Assembly: GCA_944324075.1 (NCBI GenBank)
Contig: CALUUZ010000004.1
Coordinates: 124,001 to 188,000, forward strand
DNA: 64,000 nt
Origin: Candidatus Mailhella excrementigallinarum
GTDB taxonomy: Bacteria; Desulfobacterota; Desulfovibrionia; Desulfovibrionales; Desulfovibrionaceae
Direction: 5' to 3'
Below the pieces are notes generated by a model. The model did not search any database and had not been told where the DNA came from. It worked only from the letters and a program-made list of their open reading frames with translations. The position numbers were made by a program, and so were the translations under genes. How positions within the stretch are numbered: position 1 is the stretch's first letter; each line of letters starts with the position of its first letter. Shown here piece by piece: positions 1 through 8,404 of the stretch.

Positions 1-873
1 AGCCTTCCAGCTGACAGGGCGGTTCAGGTTTTCCAGCAGCCTGGCCTGAATGGCTTCGCTGTCCTGGGTCGGGGTATCGCCCCAGCGGATATCGTGCCAG
101 GTAAAGTACTTCATGAACGCATGGCCCATAAAGCTGTAGGGAACCCATACAAGAATAAAGCAGGTCAGCAGAATGTACAGGCCGTAGAAGAAGGCAAGGG
201 AGCCGGAGGCGGCTCCGAAGGCAAGGGAGAAAGGCACGGCGTCGAACATGAAGATGCCGCCCACGAATGTGAGGCTGAGAGCCAGATAGCCGCTGCCGTG
301 ACAGACCAGAACAAGGCCGATCAGCGCGTACAGGGCGAAAATGCCGAGATTGAAGAAATGCTCGTTGGTGCTGTACTTGCGCAGCCCCTTGTCCCCGAGG
401 CGGCGGCGGATGAGCCCCAGCGTGCCGAAAAGCACCCCTGCAAAGCCGACGACATTGGCAAGCACCAGGAGAAAGGTAAGAAAACTGACAAAACCGCCGG
501 TAAAACCGGCCGCCACAAGCAGAGCGATGAACAGCGTCAGCGCGAACGCTCCGATGAGGGCGTACAGACCGATGTGGAAGGGATAGGTAACATACCACAG
601 GGCACGATTGTGCTCGAAGGTAGCGTGCAGGAACAGAGCTTCCTTCAGAAAGCCTTTGAGCATTCCGATGGTGGAGCCATGCTGCTTTTCCTTCCACCAG
701 TCGGTCTTTTCAAGGTAGCTGCCGCCATACTTCACGCGATCGGCTTCTTCATGCGCCACGGGGTAAATTTCCCAGCGCAGGTGCTGGGGGTGTTTCAGGT
801 AGCCGATGAATTTCATCGCGATGATGGCTACGCAAGCAATCAGGGCCGCATAAGCCAGGAACATAAAGAGCAT
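1..873 (-). CDS. Cytochrome b membrane subunit of a Tmc/Hmc-like respiratory complex (3' end outside window)
   Basis: No annotated name can be proven, but this 291-codon partial protein is a polytopic membrane protein. It opens with a hydrophobic segment, then a charged stretch rich in Trp, Lys and His, then four to five further hydrophobic segments. A motif of the form FEHNRALWYVTYPFHIGLY, with two His on a membrane segment, resembles the haem-ligand helix of NarI-like and TmcC/HmcE/HdrE-type b cytochromes, which pass electrons between a menaquinone pool or periplasmic cytochrome c3 and a cytoplasmic iron-sulfur partner. The start is ATG at 873 with GGAGGA seven bases upstream. The rest of the operon lies left of the window. 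The family class is fairly sure; the choice of Tmc over Hmc, Dsr or Hdr is inference. Confidence 0.6.
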   Translation of the reverse strand, partial: MLFMFLAYAALIACVAIIAMKFIGYLKHPQHLRWEIYPVAHEEADRVKYGGSYLEKTDWWKEKQHGSTIGMLKGFLKEALFLHATFEHNRALWYVTYPFHIGLYALIGAFALTLFIALLVAAGFTGGFVSFLTFLLVLANVVGFAGVLFGTLGLIRRRLGDKGLRKYSTNEHFFNLGIFALYALIGLVLVCHGSGYLALSLTFVGGIFMFDAVPFSLAFGAASGSLAFFYGLYILLTCFILVWVPYSFMGHAFMKYFTWHDIRWGDTPTQDSEAIQARLLENLNRPVSWKA

Positions 874-1466
874 AGGTCTCTCCTCCAAACTTGCCGGGCG
901 CGGCGCTCACGATTAAGCTCCGCCCCTGTCCAGGCAGTTCTTGCCGAATATGAATTCCACCAGGGGAAAACTCTCGGAATCATATGGCATTATCCTCAGA
1001 AAAACAAGTACCGTTTCCGAAGCTCCTTGCCCTTGCCCCGGTTTTCTGCGGCTGATTACGGCGGCATGCACCTCTGATTGTGAAAATTTCACGAGGCCGC
1101 GCCTGTCATGCCGCGGCCGGCTGCGGCTCTCGCATCCCCTGACGAACACGACGTTTTTCAGGACGAACCGCCTGTTCTGCCTCCAGAATTTCAGATTTCC
1201 TCACACCACCTGTACCGCAAGCGGACTGCGGCTGCCGCTCGCCGCGCTCTGCTCCCAATTCCCGTAACCCCGATGAGCGGCAACGGGAAGGCTCCGCGCG
1301 GTCCCAATTTTCTGTTGCCTGCCCGCGCTGGCGATGCCATACTTTTTCAGCGCCTGCTGAACGCCCGCAAGCCGGAACCTGGCGCCGCGGGAACTGCGGC
1401 TCTCCGCGGCACGAAGGAAATTCACCTTTGCAGGATATCCTCAACAATATTAATTCGGGAATACGC
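874..1466. other. Divergent intergenic region, no convincing gene
   Basis: About 590 bases separate the cytochrome gene from sdaA. I see no gene-like reading frame with a ribosome-binding site and none of the dispersed repeat modules found elsewhere in the window. It should contain the divergent promoters for both neighbours. The one distinctive site is the near-palindrome at 1078-1094. Confidence 0.5.
1078..1094. promoter_or_regulatory. Candidate operator, near-palindrome TTGTGAAAATTTCACGA
   Basis: The core GTGAAA-A-TTTCAC is a perfect inverted repeat, and the outer half-sites match in seven of seven and six of seven positions. It lies about 205 bases upstream of the cytochrome gene and 370 upstream of sdaA. 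It resembles CRP/FNR-type or Rex-type half-sites, but its spacing (three central bases) fits neither consensus, so the cognate regulator is unknown. Confidence 0.3.
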
Positions 1467-2891
1467 ATGTCCGTCACCGCCGACTACATTGAAACCTCGG
1501 TATTCGATCTGTTCAAAAGCGGCCCCGGCCCTTCCAGTTCACACACCATCGGTCCGATGAAAGCGGCCCATGATTTTCTGCTGCTTTGCCGGGATGAGGC
1601 CGGAATGCTCCCCGCCTCCTGTCCCGTTCCGGAAGGACGTCTGGCCTTCCATGTCCGGCTGTTCGGTTCTCTCAGCGCTACAGGTGAAGGGCACGGCACA
1701 GATGCCGCCGTACTGGCGGGCCTTCTCGGGCACGAACCTTCCCAGTGCCCTCCGGACTTTCTCCGGAATCTCCAGGAAGACAGACATCGTGAACACACCG
1801 TTCTGACGGGCGCGCGTGAAATCCGGGCTTCCCTTTCCCGCATCATGCATGACAGCGTCACGCATCACTTTCCTTACAGCAATACCCTGATTATCTCTCT
1901 TGTGCAGGAACAGGACCAGAGCGGACCCTCCACGGTTCCGCCCTCTCCCCTGCTGGAACGCGAATACTATTCCGTGGGCGGAGGCTTCATCCAGTGGAAA
2001 GGCTGGACTCCCCCCGACAGGGGAAAGCCCGTGCACGGTTACCGCAACATGCGTCAACTGCGTGAAGTCCTTCGTGTGACGGGGCTCGCCATTCATGAAC
2101 TCATGCTGGAAAATGAAATGGCGATTACCGGCATGGGGCGTTCCGCCATTCTGGAACAGCTCGACGCACTTATGGAAATCATGATCGCCAGCGTACGCCG
2201 GGGGCTCGAGCACGACGGGGCTCTGCCCGGCACACTGGGGGTTCAGCGCAAGGCCGCCGCGCTTTATGAACGGGCCAGGGCCATGCCTCTGCGCAGTGAC
2301 CGCTTCATGGCCCAGCTCAACGCCTATGCCATGGCCACGGCGGAAGAAAACGCGGCCGGGGGCGTCATCGTCACCGCGCCCACCTGCGGGGCGTCCGGAG
2401 TCATGCCCGCCCTCCTCTACGCGCTGCGTCACGATCTGGCCGTAGGTGAACGGGCTCTGCGCGAAGGCATGCTGGCGGCTGCGGCTGTTGCCTTTCTGGC
2501 CAAGCGCAATGCCGCCATCGCCGGGGCCGAGGTCGGCTGCCAGGGGGAGGTGGGCGTAGGCTCCGCCATGGCGGCGGCGCTTGTGGCGCATGCGCGGGGA
2601 AGTTCCGCCGCTACGGTGGAAAATGCTGCGGAAATAGCCCTGGAACACCACCTGGGACTGACCTGCGACCCCGTGGGGGGCTATGTGCAGATTCCCTGCA
2701 TCGAGCGTAATGCCATGGGCGCGCTCAAGGCCTATAACGCCTATCTCATCGCTTCGACGGAAAACCCCTGGCATCACCGGGTGACACTTGACTCCGTCAT
2801 TGCCGCCATGGCCGAGACCGGACGGGAAATGAACGCAAAATTCAAGGAAACATCCCTGGGCGGTCTGGCCGTCAGCATGGTCAACTGCTGA
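1467..2891 (+). CDS. sdaA: L-serine ammonia-lyase (L-serine dehydratase), iron-sulfur type
   Basis: Converts L-serine to pyruvate and ammonia in the cytoplasm using an oxygen-sensitive [4Fe-4S] cluster. The 474-residue protein has the single-chain layout. The beta domain starts with the diagnostic SGPGPSSSHT near residues 18-27. The alpha domain carries PTCGASG (C307), GCQGEVGVGS (C358) and TCDPVGGYVQIPC (C400, C411), the usual cluster-ligand regions. I chose ATG 1467 because family members begin a few residues before the SVFDLFK motif; an in-frame TTG at 1428 with AAGGA upstream would add 13 residues. It appears to be monocistronic, with a repeat-filled gap downstream. Confidence 0.93.
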   Translation: MSVTADYIETSVFDLFKSGPGPSSSHTIGPMKAAHDFLLLCRDEAGMLPASCPVPEGRLAFHVRLFGSLSATGEGHGTDAAVLAGLLGHEPSQCPPDFLRNLQEDRHREHTVLTGAREIRASLSRIMHDSVTHHFPYSNTLIISLVQEQDQSGPSTVPPSPLLEREYYSVGGGFIQWKGWTPPDRGKPVHGYRNMRQLREVLRVTGLAIHELMLENEMAITGMGRSAILEQLDALMEIMIASVRRGLEHDGALPGTLGVQRKAAALYERARAMPLRSDRFMAQLNAYAMATAEENAAGGVIVTAPTCGASGVMPALLYALRHDLAVGERALREGMLAAAAVAFLAKRNAAIAGAEVGCQGEVGVGSAMAAALVAHARGSSAATVENAAEIALEHHLGLTCDPVGGYVQIPCIERNAMGALKAYNAYLIASTENPWHHRVTLDSVIAAMAETGREMNAKFKETSLGGLAVSMVNC

Positions 2892-3450
2892 AAACATCCG
2901 ACCGGAATTTTCAGACTCTGCTGCAGAACTGCATTCACAGCGCTGTGCGGGACGTACAGTTTTACTCCGGCACGGACGGCTGCGCATATTGCCGCCCGGC
3001 CTCCGCCGAAAGTGCGCCCCCTGCCGGGCCGACAGCCGAAAATCCTGTGCAGCCTGTTGCCGGCATCAATATGCTCCTGAACATTTTCATGTTCAACAAT
3101 GCTCCCGGAAAAGCTTCCGGCGTTGAGCGGAGCGAGGCACGGACGGAACGCGAAACTGCGGGACAGAACACAGTGTCCCGGCCGACAGATGCGTTCAACG
3201 GCAGAATATCTGGAGCGTTTTGTATTTGAAAATATCCGCCGGCCAGTTCCTGTGTTCGGGCTCGCAGCTTTCACGCCTCCACCGGAGCTATATGCCGCAA
3301 GTCAATTGCGGCGACATCGGAGGAGGAGGAGGAGGAGGAGGAGGAGGAGGAAGGAGCCGCGGCCGTCAGTGCGCAGCGCCTGCGGACAAGGAGAGCGGAG
3401 ATGCGTCTCGCCCCGCTCGACTCCGTGGAGCATTTCGCTCACGAAATGCT
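2892..3450. repeat. Composite block of dispersed intergenic repeat modules
   Basis: No gene is visible. About 2925-3010 holds a module of the type GCTGTGCGGGACGTACAG...CTCCGGCACGGACGG, matching blocks near 50850 and 55965. About 3165-3320 holds the ACAGTGTCCC / ATTTGAAAATATCCGCCGGCCAGTTCCTGTGTTC segment, shared with 34590-34640, and a GCCGCAA-GTCAA-TTGCGGC hairpin at 3296-3314. The block ends with a GGA tract and the GAGCATTTC hairpin that touches the stop codon of the minus-strand gene to the right. Confidence 0.7.
3319..3351. repeat. Perfect trinucleotide tract, (GGA)11
   Basis: Eleven uninterrupted GGA units lie between two repeat modules. It is outside any supported gene, so length changes would affect spacing only. 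Such tracts are prone to slippage. Confidence 0.95.
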
Positions 3451-3451
3451 C
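3428..3451. repeat. GAGCATTTC hairpin, first copy
   Basis: A ten-base inverted repeat, GAGCATTTCG and CGAAATGCTC around CTCA, ends on the last base of the neighbouring minus-strand stop codon. It could serve as a weak terminator for that gene, although no T-tract follows. Related hairpins occur at 34689-34712, 59708-59731 and, imperfectly, 53973-53995. Confidence 0.8.
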
Positions 3452-4623
3452 TAAGCCAGGCGGGTTTCACCGCCCCCTACCATTGCCAGCGCCAGTTCAC
3501 GCTCCTGTTCAAGACGCCTCCTGACCGCATTCCGCACCGAACCTTCGGATGAACCGAACTGTTCTTTGCGCAGGGCATACAGGTCGCGGATCAAGGCTCG
3601 CTCATCCGGTGTTTCTCCGGCTTTCCTCGTCTGTTCCGCCGCCTGGGCAAAAAGACGCCTCGCCCCGTTGGGTCCGTGCTGCACAGCAGTGCTCCAGACC
3701 ACTTCCTTCATGGCATCGGAAAGCTTCCTTACTCCAAGACTCTTTTCCACATCCCGCAGCACGGGTTCAAAATGCGTCTTGCGGATAAAATCATGCTGCA
3801 GTTCCGCAAAATATTTCTCATCTTCGGCGGCGATGCTCTGCCACACCTCGGGCACAGCGCCCGAACGGCTTCCGGTATCAGGACTTCCCGCCGCGCGCAG
3901 GCGTTCGGCCAGAACCGGAGCCTCCTGCTCCAGGTACGTCAGAAATTCCCTGAACGTACCCTGTCGCGATGAAATCTGATACAGACCGTAGGAAGTCCCT
4001 CCCATGCGATCATAGCCCACCGCCCCCACGCCCGCGCCACCGGATTCGAACCGGGCGGAGAGCCCGCCCTGCTCAAACGTCCGCTTTTCCGCAACGACCT
4101 TGTCCCGCACGCGGCTCAGAGTCCGCAAGGAATGTTCATCCAGTGCGATGCCGCCCGGGCTTCTGCGCAGAGGGATGCCGGTCGAAACAGCGGACAGGGA
4201 AATTCCGCCGCTCTTTCCTCTTCCGTTCAGAGGCAGGGCCGCACCGCCAAGAGAAATACGAGAGTTCCTCTTCAGAGGGATGCCGGAATTTTCCGGCGTT
4301 TCCCCGCGTTGAGAGGATGGGGATGCGGAAGGAACGGAGTCCGGCGCTCCGGCTCCATTCCGGGTCAGCGCCGCCAGGGCAGGCTCCGAAGCGGCCTTTT
4401 CCCCCAGCGTCCTGCCGAAAACTCCACCAGCGCCCATGGCCGCAGGCGTCACCAGCGCTCCCGCCTGAGGCAGCCGGGCGTCGGGACTTCCAAATGCGCC
4501 CTGCTCGCCGAGAACGCGGGCGAATCCTTCCGCGCCCCCGTTCGCTCCCATGGCTTTACGGACGGCCTCGCCCGGATCCCGGGCTTCAATATGATGATGT
4601 ATCATCATGGATCGTTCGATCAT
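3451..4623 (-). CDS. Lysozyme-like (VgrG-related-type) domain protein with low-complexity N-terminus
   Basis: A 390-residue protein with no signal peptide or membrane segment. Residues 1-180 are Gly/Ala/Ser-rich with a recurring short motif: GIPLKR, GGISL, GIPLRR and GGIAL. From about residue 185 the sequence has the look of a lysozyme/transglycosylase-like fold: ARFESGG (candidate catalytic Glu near 193), GYDRMGGTSYGLYQ, VWQSIAAE, LQHDFI and VVWSTAVQHGP. Similar C-terminal domains are found in proteins annotated as VgrG-related and in phage or secretion-associated muramidases. I chose ATG 4623, which has GGGGAG nine bases upstream; a GTG at 4665 would add 14 residues but has no properly spaced site. 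The role is unknown; cell-wall cleavage is inference. Confidence 0.6.
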   Translation of the reverse strand: MIERSMMIHHHIEARDPGEAVRKAMGANGGAEGFARVLGEQGAFGSPDARLPQAGALVTPAAMGAGGVFGRTLGEKAASEPALAALTRNGAGAPDSVPSASPSSQRGETPENSGIPLKRNSRISLGGAALPLNGRGKSGGISLSAVSTGIPLRRSPGGIALDEHSLRTLSRVRDKVVAEKRTFEQGGLSARFESGGAGVGAVGYDRMGGTSYGLYQISSRQGTFREFLTYLEQEAPVLAERLRAAGSPDTGSRSGAVPEVWQSIAAEDEKYFAELQHDFIRKTHFEPVLRDVEKSLGVRKLSDAMKEVVWSTAVQHGPNGARRLFAQAAEQTRKAGETPDERALIRDLYALRKEQFGSSEGSVRNAVRRRLEQERELALAMVGGGETRLA

Positions 4624-4859
4624 GACATTCAACTCCCCAGCGGTCATGCGCCGATATTTTGACACATTCCTCGATGTTCATTTCACCGCATAATCCGGCG
4701 TAATTCTCCCGCTTTTTCAACGGCACACCATGACAGTGCGCAAGGATAATGCAAAAATAATGCCATGAACCCATATGAAGGGGTGGAAGCTTTTCTTGCC
4801 CCCGCAGGTCTTTCCGGCTAGGATATCCGTTGAAATTTTCCAGTTCTGCGGGAGGCGGA

Positions 4860-6374
4860 ATGTACGTATATCTGATCGGAGCGGGTCCCGGCGATCCCGG
4901 CCTCATTACCCTCAGAGGCCTGCGCGCCCTTGAACGGGCAGATGCGGTCGTCTATGACTTTCTTTCCAGCGAAGAGCTGCTCGCCCACGCCCGTCCTGAT
5001 GCGGAGCTTATCTATGTGGGAAAGAAAGCGGGCAATCATGCCCTCCCCCAGCCGGAAATCAACAGACTCCTGGTGCGTCTGGCCAAAGAGGGCAAAGTGG
5101 TGGCGCGTCTCAAGGGAGGGGACCCCTATATTTTCGGACGCGGCGGAGAAGAAGGCGAAGAGCTGTTCGACGCGGGCGTGCCCTTTGAGGAAATACCGGG
5201 GATCTCCAGCACCATCGCCGGCCCTGCCTATGCGGGCATTCCTCTGACCCACCGTACGCTGGCATCTTCCGTAACGCTCATTACCGGACATGAGGACCCG
5301 ACGAAGCCGGGATCGGTGCATGACTGGGAAGCGCTGGCCCGCAGCGCTTCCACTCTGGTTTTCGTCATGGGCATGAAGAATCTGCCGGAAATCTCCCGGA
5401 ATCTGATTTCGGCGGGGATGTCCCCCGAAACCCCGGCGGCGCTTATCCACTGGGGAACCACAGATCATCAGCGCTCCCTTGTCTCCACCATCGGCAGACT
5501 GCCGGATGATGCCGTACGCGAGGGTTTTGCCAACCCTTCGGTAATCGTTGTCGGCCAGGTGGTCACGATGCGCGGCAAGCTGAACTGGTTCGAGCGCAAA
5601 CCGCTGTTCGGCCGCACGGTGCTGATCACCCGCGCGCGGGAGCAGGCCAGCGAAAGCGCCGCCCGCTTTGCGGAACTGGGCGCGCGCGTCATCCAGTTTC
5701 CCACCATTGCCGTCCGTCCTCTGCCCGATGACGCGCTTCTGGATCAGGCCATCGCCCGCCTCGCTTCCTATGACTGGGTGGTGTTCACCTCGGCTAACGG
5801 CGTGAAGCATTTTGCACGGAGGTTGAACGCCCTTGGGCTGGATGCACGGGCTTTCGGCAGGGCGAAAATCGCTGTCATAGGTCCCGCCACGGCGGAACGC
5901 CTGCGCGCCCTCGGCCTCCGGCCCGACTTCATCCCCGCCCGCCATGTAGCGGAAAGCGCCGCAGAAGGCCTGATCGCACTGGGCATGACCGGCAGGCGAG
6001 TCCTCCTCCCCCGCGCGTTCAGAGCTCGCGACATACTCCCCGCCGAACTGGCGAAGGCCGGGGCCGAAGTGGATGATGTTCCCGCCTACGAAACCGTGGC
6101 CGCAGACAACTCCGGCCTGAAAGAAAAAATACTGGCCGAACTGGAGGCGGGAACGCTTTCCTGCATCACGTTCGGCTCTTCCTCCACCGTGCGCAATTTC
6201 CTTGCCGCCGTTTCTGCTGAAACACTGAAGGCGCATCCGGAAACAAAACTTGCCAGCATCGGCCCGATTACCTCCGCCGCACTGCGGGATGCCGGTCTTG
6301 AGCCTGATATCGAACCGGAGGAATATACCATTCCCGGCCTGGTCAAAGCCGTATGCGCCGCGCTGTGCGCATGA
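4860..6374 (+). CDS. cobA-hemD: Uroporphyrinogen-III C-methyltransferase / uroporphyrinogen-III synthase fusion
   Basis: A 504-residue bifunctional enzyme. Residues 1-240 are the SAM-dependent methyltransferase (GAGPGDPGLIT, GGDPYIFGRGGEE, TVIAG-type PGISST), which makes precorrin-2 for sirohaem and cobalamin. Residues 255-504 are the HemD-like synthase (VLITRAREQ, FTSANGV, GPATAERL, FGSSSTVRNF), which closes the tetrapyrrole ring. This fusion is typical of Desulfovibrio, where sirohaem is needed for dissimilatory sulfite reductase. ATG 4860 gives the standard MYVYLIGAGPG start with GGGAGG just upstream; a TTG at 4830 is an alternative. It heads a plus-strand run, with purN following after ten bases. 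Confidence 0.93.
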   Translation: MYVYLIGAGPGDPGLITLRGLRALERADAVVYDFLSSEELLAHARPDAELIYVGKKAGNHALPQPEINRLLVRLAKEGKVVARLKGGDPYIFGRGGEEGEELFDAGVPFEEIPGISSTIAGPAYAGIPLTHRTLASSVTLITGHEDPTKPGSVHDWEALARSASTLVFVMGMKNLPEISRNLISAGMSPETPAALIHWGTTDHQRSLVSTIGRLPDDAVREGFANPSVIVVGQVVTMRGKLNWFERKPLFGRTVLITRAREQASESAARFAELGARVIQFPTIAVRPLPDDALLDQAIARLASYDWVVFTSANGVKHFARRLNALGLDARAFGRAKIAVIGPATAERLRALGLRPDFIPARHVAESAAEGLIALGMTGRRVLLPRAFRARDILPAELAKAGAEVDDVPAYETVAADNSGLKEKILAELEAGTLSCITFGSSSTVRNFLAAVSAETLKAHPETKLASIGPITSAALRDAGLEPDIEPEEYTIPGLVKAVCAALCA

Positions 6375-6384
6375 GGAGTGCATC

Positions 6385-7062
6385 ATGAGCCTCAAACTCG
6401 CCATTCTCGCCTCCGGCAGCGGCACCAATGCCGAAGCCATGTTCAAGGCTGTGGAACGAGGCCTGCTGGATGCCGACATCCGTCTGGTACTCGCCAACCG
6501 CCCGGGCGCAAAAGTGCTGGAGCGCGCGGAGCGGCACGGCCTGCCCTCCGTATGCGTCGATCACAGAGCCTTTCCGGACCGGGAGAGCTTTGACGACGCC
6601 GTGATCAGGGCGATACGCTCCGCGGGAGCCGACACCGTGGCTCTGGCCGGATACATGCGGCTGGTGACGCCCGCCTTTCTTGACGCCTTTCCCGACCGGG
6701 TACTCAACATCCATCCGGCTCTTCTCCCCTCCTTTCCAGGCGTTCACGGCACGGCGGATGCCCACGCATGGGGAGTCAGGCTCACCGGATGCACAGTGCA
6801 TTTTGTCAGTCCCGAAATGGACTGCGGTCCGATTATCGTGCAGGCATGCCTGCCTGTCATGCAGGACGAAAGCGAGGATGAACTGCAGCATCGCATCCAT
6901 GCGCTGGAACACCGCGTCTATCCGCAGGCCCTGCAGTGGCTGGCCGAGAACCGGCTGGAAATCCGGGGAAGGCGGGTCTTTCTGAAACCGGCCCCCGCCG
7001 GACGGACGGCGGAAGTGCCGGCAAACGTTCTTGTCTGGCCCGCGCTGGAAGAAGGGTTTTAG
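6385..7062 (+). CDS. purN: Phosphoribosylglycinamide formyltransferase
   Basis: Third step of purine synthesis: transfers a formyl group from 10-formyltetrahydrofolate to GAR. The protein has 225 residues. It shows the N-terminal ASGSGTN phosphate-binding loop, the catalytic NIHPALLPSFPG region near residues 108-118 and the GCTVHFVSPEMDCGPII segment carrying the active-site Asp. GAGGAG precedes the ATG by six bases. The gap to cobA-hemD is ten bases, so the two are probably co-transcribed. Confidence 0.95.
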   Translation: MSLKLAILASGSGTNAEAMFKAVERGLLDADIRLVLANRPGAKVLERAERHGLPSVCVDHRAFPDRESFDDAVIRAIRSAGADTVALAGYMRLVTPAFLDAFPDRVLNIHPALLPSFPGVHGTADAHAWGVRLTGCTVHFVSPEMDCGPIIVQACLPVMQDESEDELQHRIHALEHRVYPQALQWLAENRLEIRGRRVFLKPAPAGRTAEVPANVLVWPALEEGF

Positions 7063-7725
7063 GTGGCCGTCATGTCCGGTTTCCCCTTTCCCCTGACACC
7101 GGTCGAAGAGAACTTCCTGATGGGATGCGCCTCCGCGGTCATCCGCAGAGGCGTCCGGCAGCCTCTGCCGGACGAGTTCTCCTTTCTGGCGGACGGGGAA
7201 GAACCCGATCCGCGAGATCTCGACAACATCGCGCTGGCGGCGCGGGAGAAAGCCCCCCGCCTGCTGACGCAGGCCGGAGCGTTTGTCACGCTGCATGTCA
7301 AGGCTCATGGCGCTTGTGTACTGCGCGGCTGCATAGGAATAATGGAACCCGCCATGCCCCTGATTCTGACCACAGCCCGCATGGCCTGGGCCGCCGCATT
7401 TGAAGATCGCCGCTTTCAGCCCCTCTGCGCTTCGGAGCTTGCCTCTCTGGAACTGGATATCTCCGTACTCGGAGAACTCAGCCCGTGTTTCCCGCAGGAT
7501 ATCGAGCTGGGCCGCCACGGCGTCAGACTGGAGGCCATGGGACGGACGGCGGTATTTCTGCCCCAGGTTCCCACAGAGCAGGGCTGGGATCTGGAGCAAA
7601 CGCTGGAAGCTCTCGGGCGGAAGGCCGGCCTTCCGCCCGGAGCCGTGAATCCGGAAGCCTTCCGGAAAGGAATATCCCGCCTTTTCCGCTACGAGGCCGT
7701 CCTCATCGGCCCCCGTGCGGTCTAG
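7063..7725 (+). CDS. AMMECR1-domain protein (AmmeMemoRadiSam system protein A-like)
   Basis: A 220-residue cytoplasmic protein with the AMMECR1 fold. It carries the invariant LRGCIG motif near residue 87, followed by ARMAWAAAFEDRRFQPL, ELDISVL and LPQVPTEQGWD. In many bacteria this domain is encoded with a MEMO domain and a radical-SAM protein; neither partner is adjacent here, so this copy stands alone in the window. The reaction is not established. GTG 7063 directly follows the purN stop and has GAAGG seven bases upstream; ATG 7072, with AGGTGG, is equally possible. The stop codon is continuous with a GAGC repeat half-site (TAGAGCGCTCTG). Confidence 0.85.
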   Translation: MAVMSGFPFPLTPVEENFLMGCASAVIRRGVRQPLPDEFSFLADGEEPDPRDLDNIALAAREKAPRLLTQAGAFVTLHVKAHGACVLRGCIGIMEPAMPLILTTARMAWAAAFEDRRFQPLCASELASLELDISVLGELSPCFPQDIELGRHGVRLEAMGRTAVFLPQVPTEQGWDLEQTLEALGRKAGLPPGAVNPEAFRKGISRLFRYEAVLIGPRAV

Positions 7726-7828
7726 AGCGCTCTGCCACGAAAATGTCTGTCAGCAGGATCCCGCAGATTTCGCGGGAGTTTCCCGTCTGTTCGGTTTCAG
7801 TCAGCCAAAAAGAATACAAGGAGATTCC

Positions 7829-8401
7829 ATGCTTGTTCCCATGTTCTGCCGCACTTCTGTCTTCCCGCTGCTGTGCGCGGCGCTGCTCTCTCTTTCCTCA
7901 GTCCCCTCCGCAGTGGGCGCGGAAAACGCCTCCCTGCCCGACAATCCCATGCCCATTGCGCCGCGGAACAGTCCTGTTTCCGTGGAGCATGAAGGAGATG
8001 ACGCCCTCGGAGCGAGGCTGTCCACTCGCCTGAAAGAACTGCTCAATGGCAGCAGTCTGTTCCAACTGCAGGAAAAAGACACGCCGAAGTTCCGTATCCT
8101 GCTTTCCTCCTCTTCCGAATTCAGGGATCGGCCTGCCGTAGGCTCAGCCTATTCCGTGGTATGGGTATTCTCCCTCAGCGACGCCACCCTGCGTCACTAT
8201 CTCGCCCGGGAAGTCGGCGTGCTGACGCCCGAACAGGTGGACGACATCGCCGCGCGGCTCGTTGAACGCACGGACAACCTCGCGGTTCGCTACTCCTACC
8301 TTTTCCCCAAACCCAAATCCCAGCCCTCCGCCCAGGGGCAGTCCGGCGACGCACGGAAAAGCGATGGTTCCGCAGCCGCAGCAGACAGGCAGGAGAAGTA
8401 A
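7829..8401 (+). CDS. Secreted protein of unknown function
   Basis: A 190-residue protein with a clear signal peptide (hydrophobic core FPLLCAALLSLSS, likely cleavage after AVGA). The mature part is mixed alpha/beta, with ARLSTRLKELL, KFRILLSSSSEF and AYSVVWVFSLSD segments, and ends in a Ser/Gln/Lys-rich tail. I recognise no enzyme motif. The pattern of a short helix followed by hydrophobic strands is compatible with a small periplasmic binding or assembly protein, but that is a guess. ATG 7829 has AAGGAG five bases upstream. It sits between the AMMECR1 gene and the dTDP-sugar genes, three bases from rfbB. Confidence 0.75.
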   Translation: MLVPMFCRTSVFPLLCAALLSLSSVPSAVGAENASLPDNPMPIAPRNSPVSVEHEGDDALGARLSTRLKELLNGSSLFQLQEKDTPKFRILLSSSSEFRDRPAVGSAYSVVWVFSLSDATLRHYLAREVGVLTPEQVDDIAARLVERTDNLAVRYSYLFPKPKSQPSAQGQSGDARKSDGSAAAADRQEK

Positions 8402-8404
8402 GTC

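Noticed and set aside
94..1077. 327-codon plus-strand open frame
   Set aside because: Antisense of the cytochrome b gene, which has membrane-protein character and a good ribosome-binding site; the plus frame has neither.
4034..4060. tRNA T-arm-like sequence CCGGTTCGAATCCGG on the minus strand
   Set aside because: It encodes ARFESGG of the lysozyme-like protein; no acceptor stem or anticodon arm surrounds it.
4818..6497. 559-codon minus-strand open frame opposite cobA-hemD
   Set aside because: Shadow frame caused by high GC; the plus-strand gene has clear motifs.
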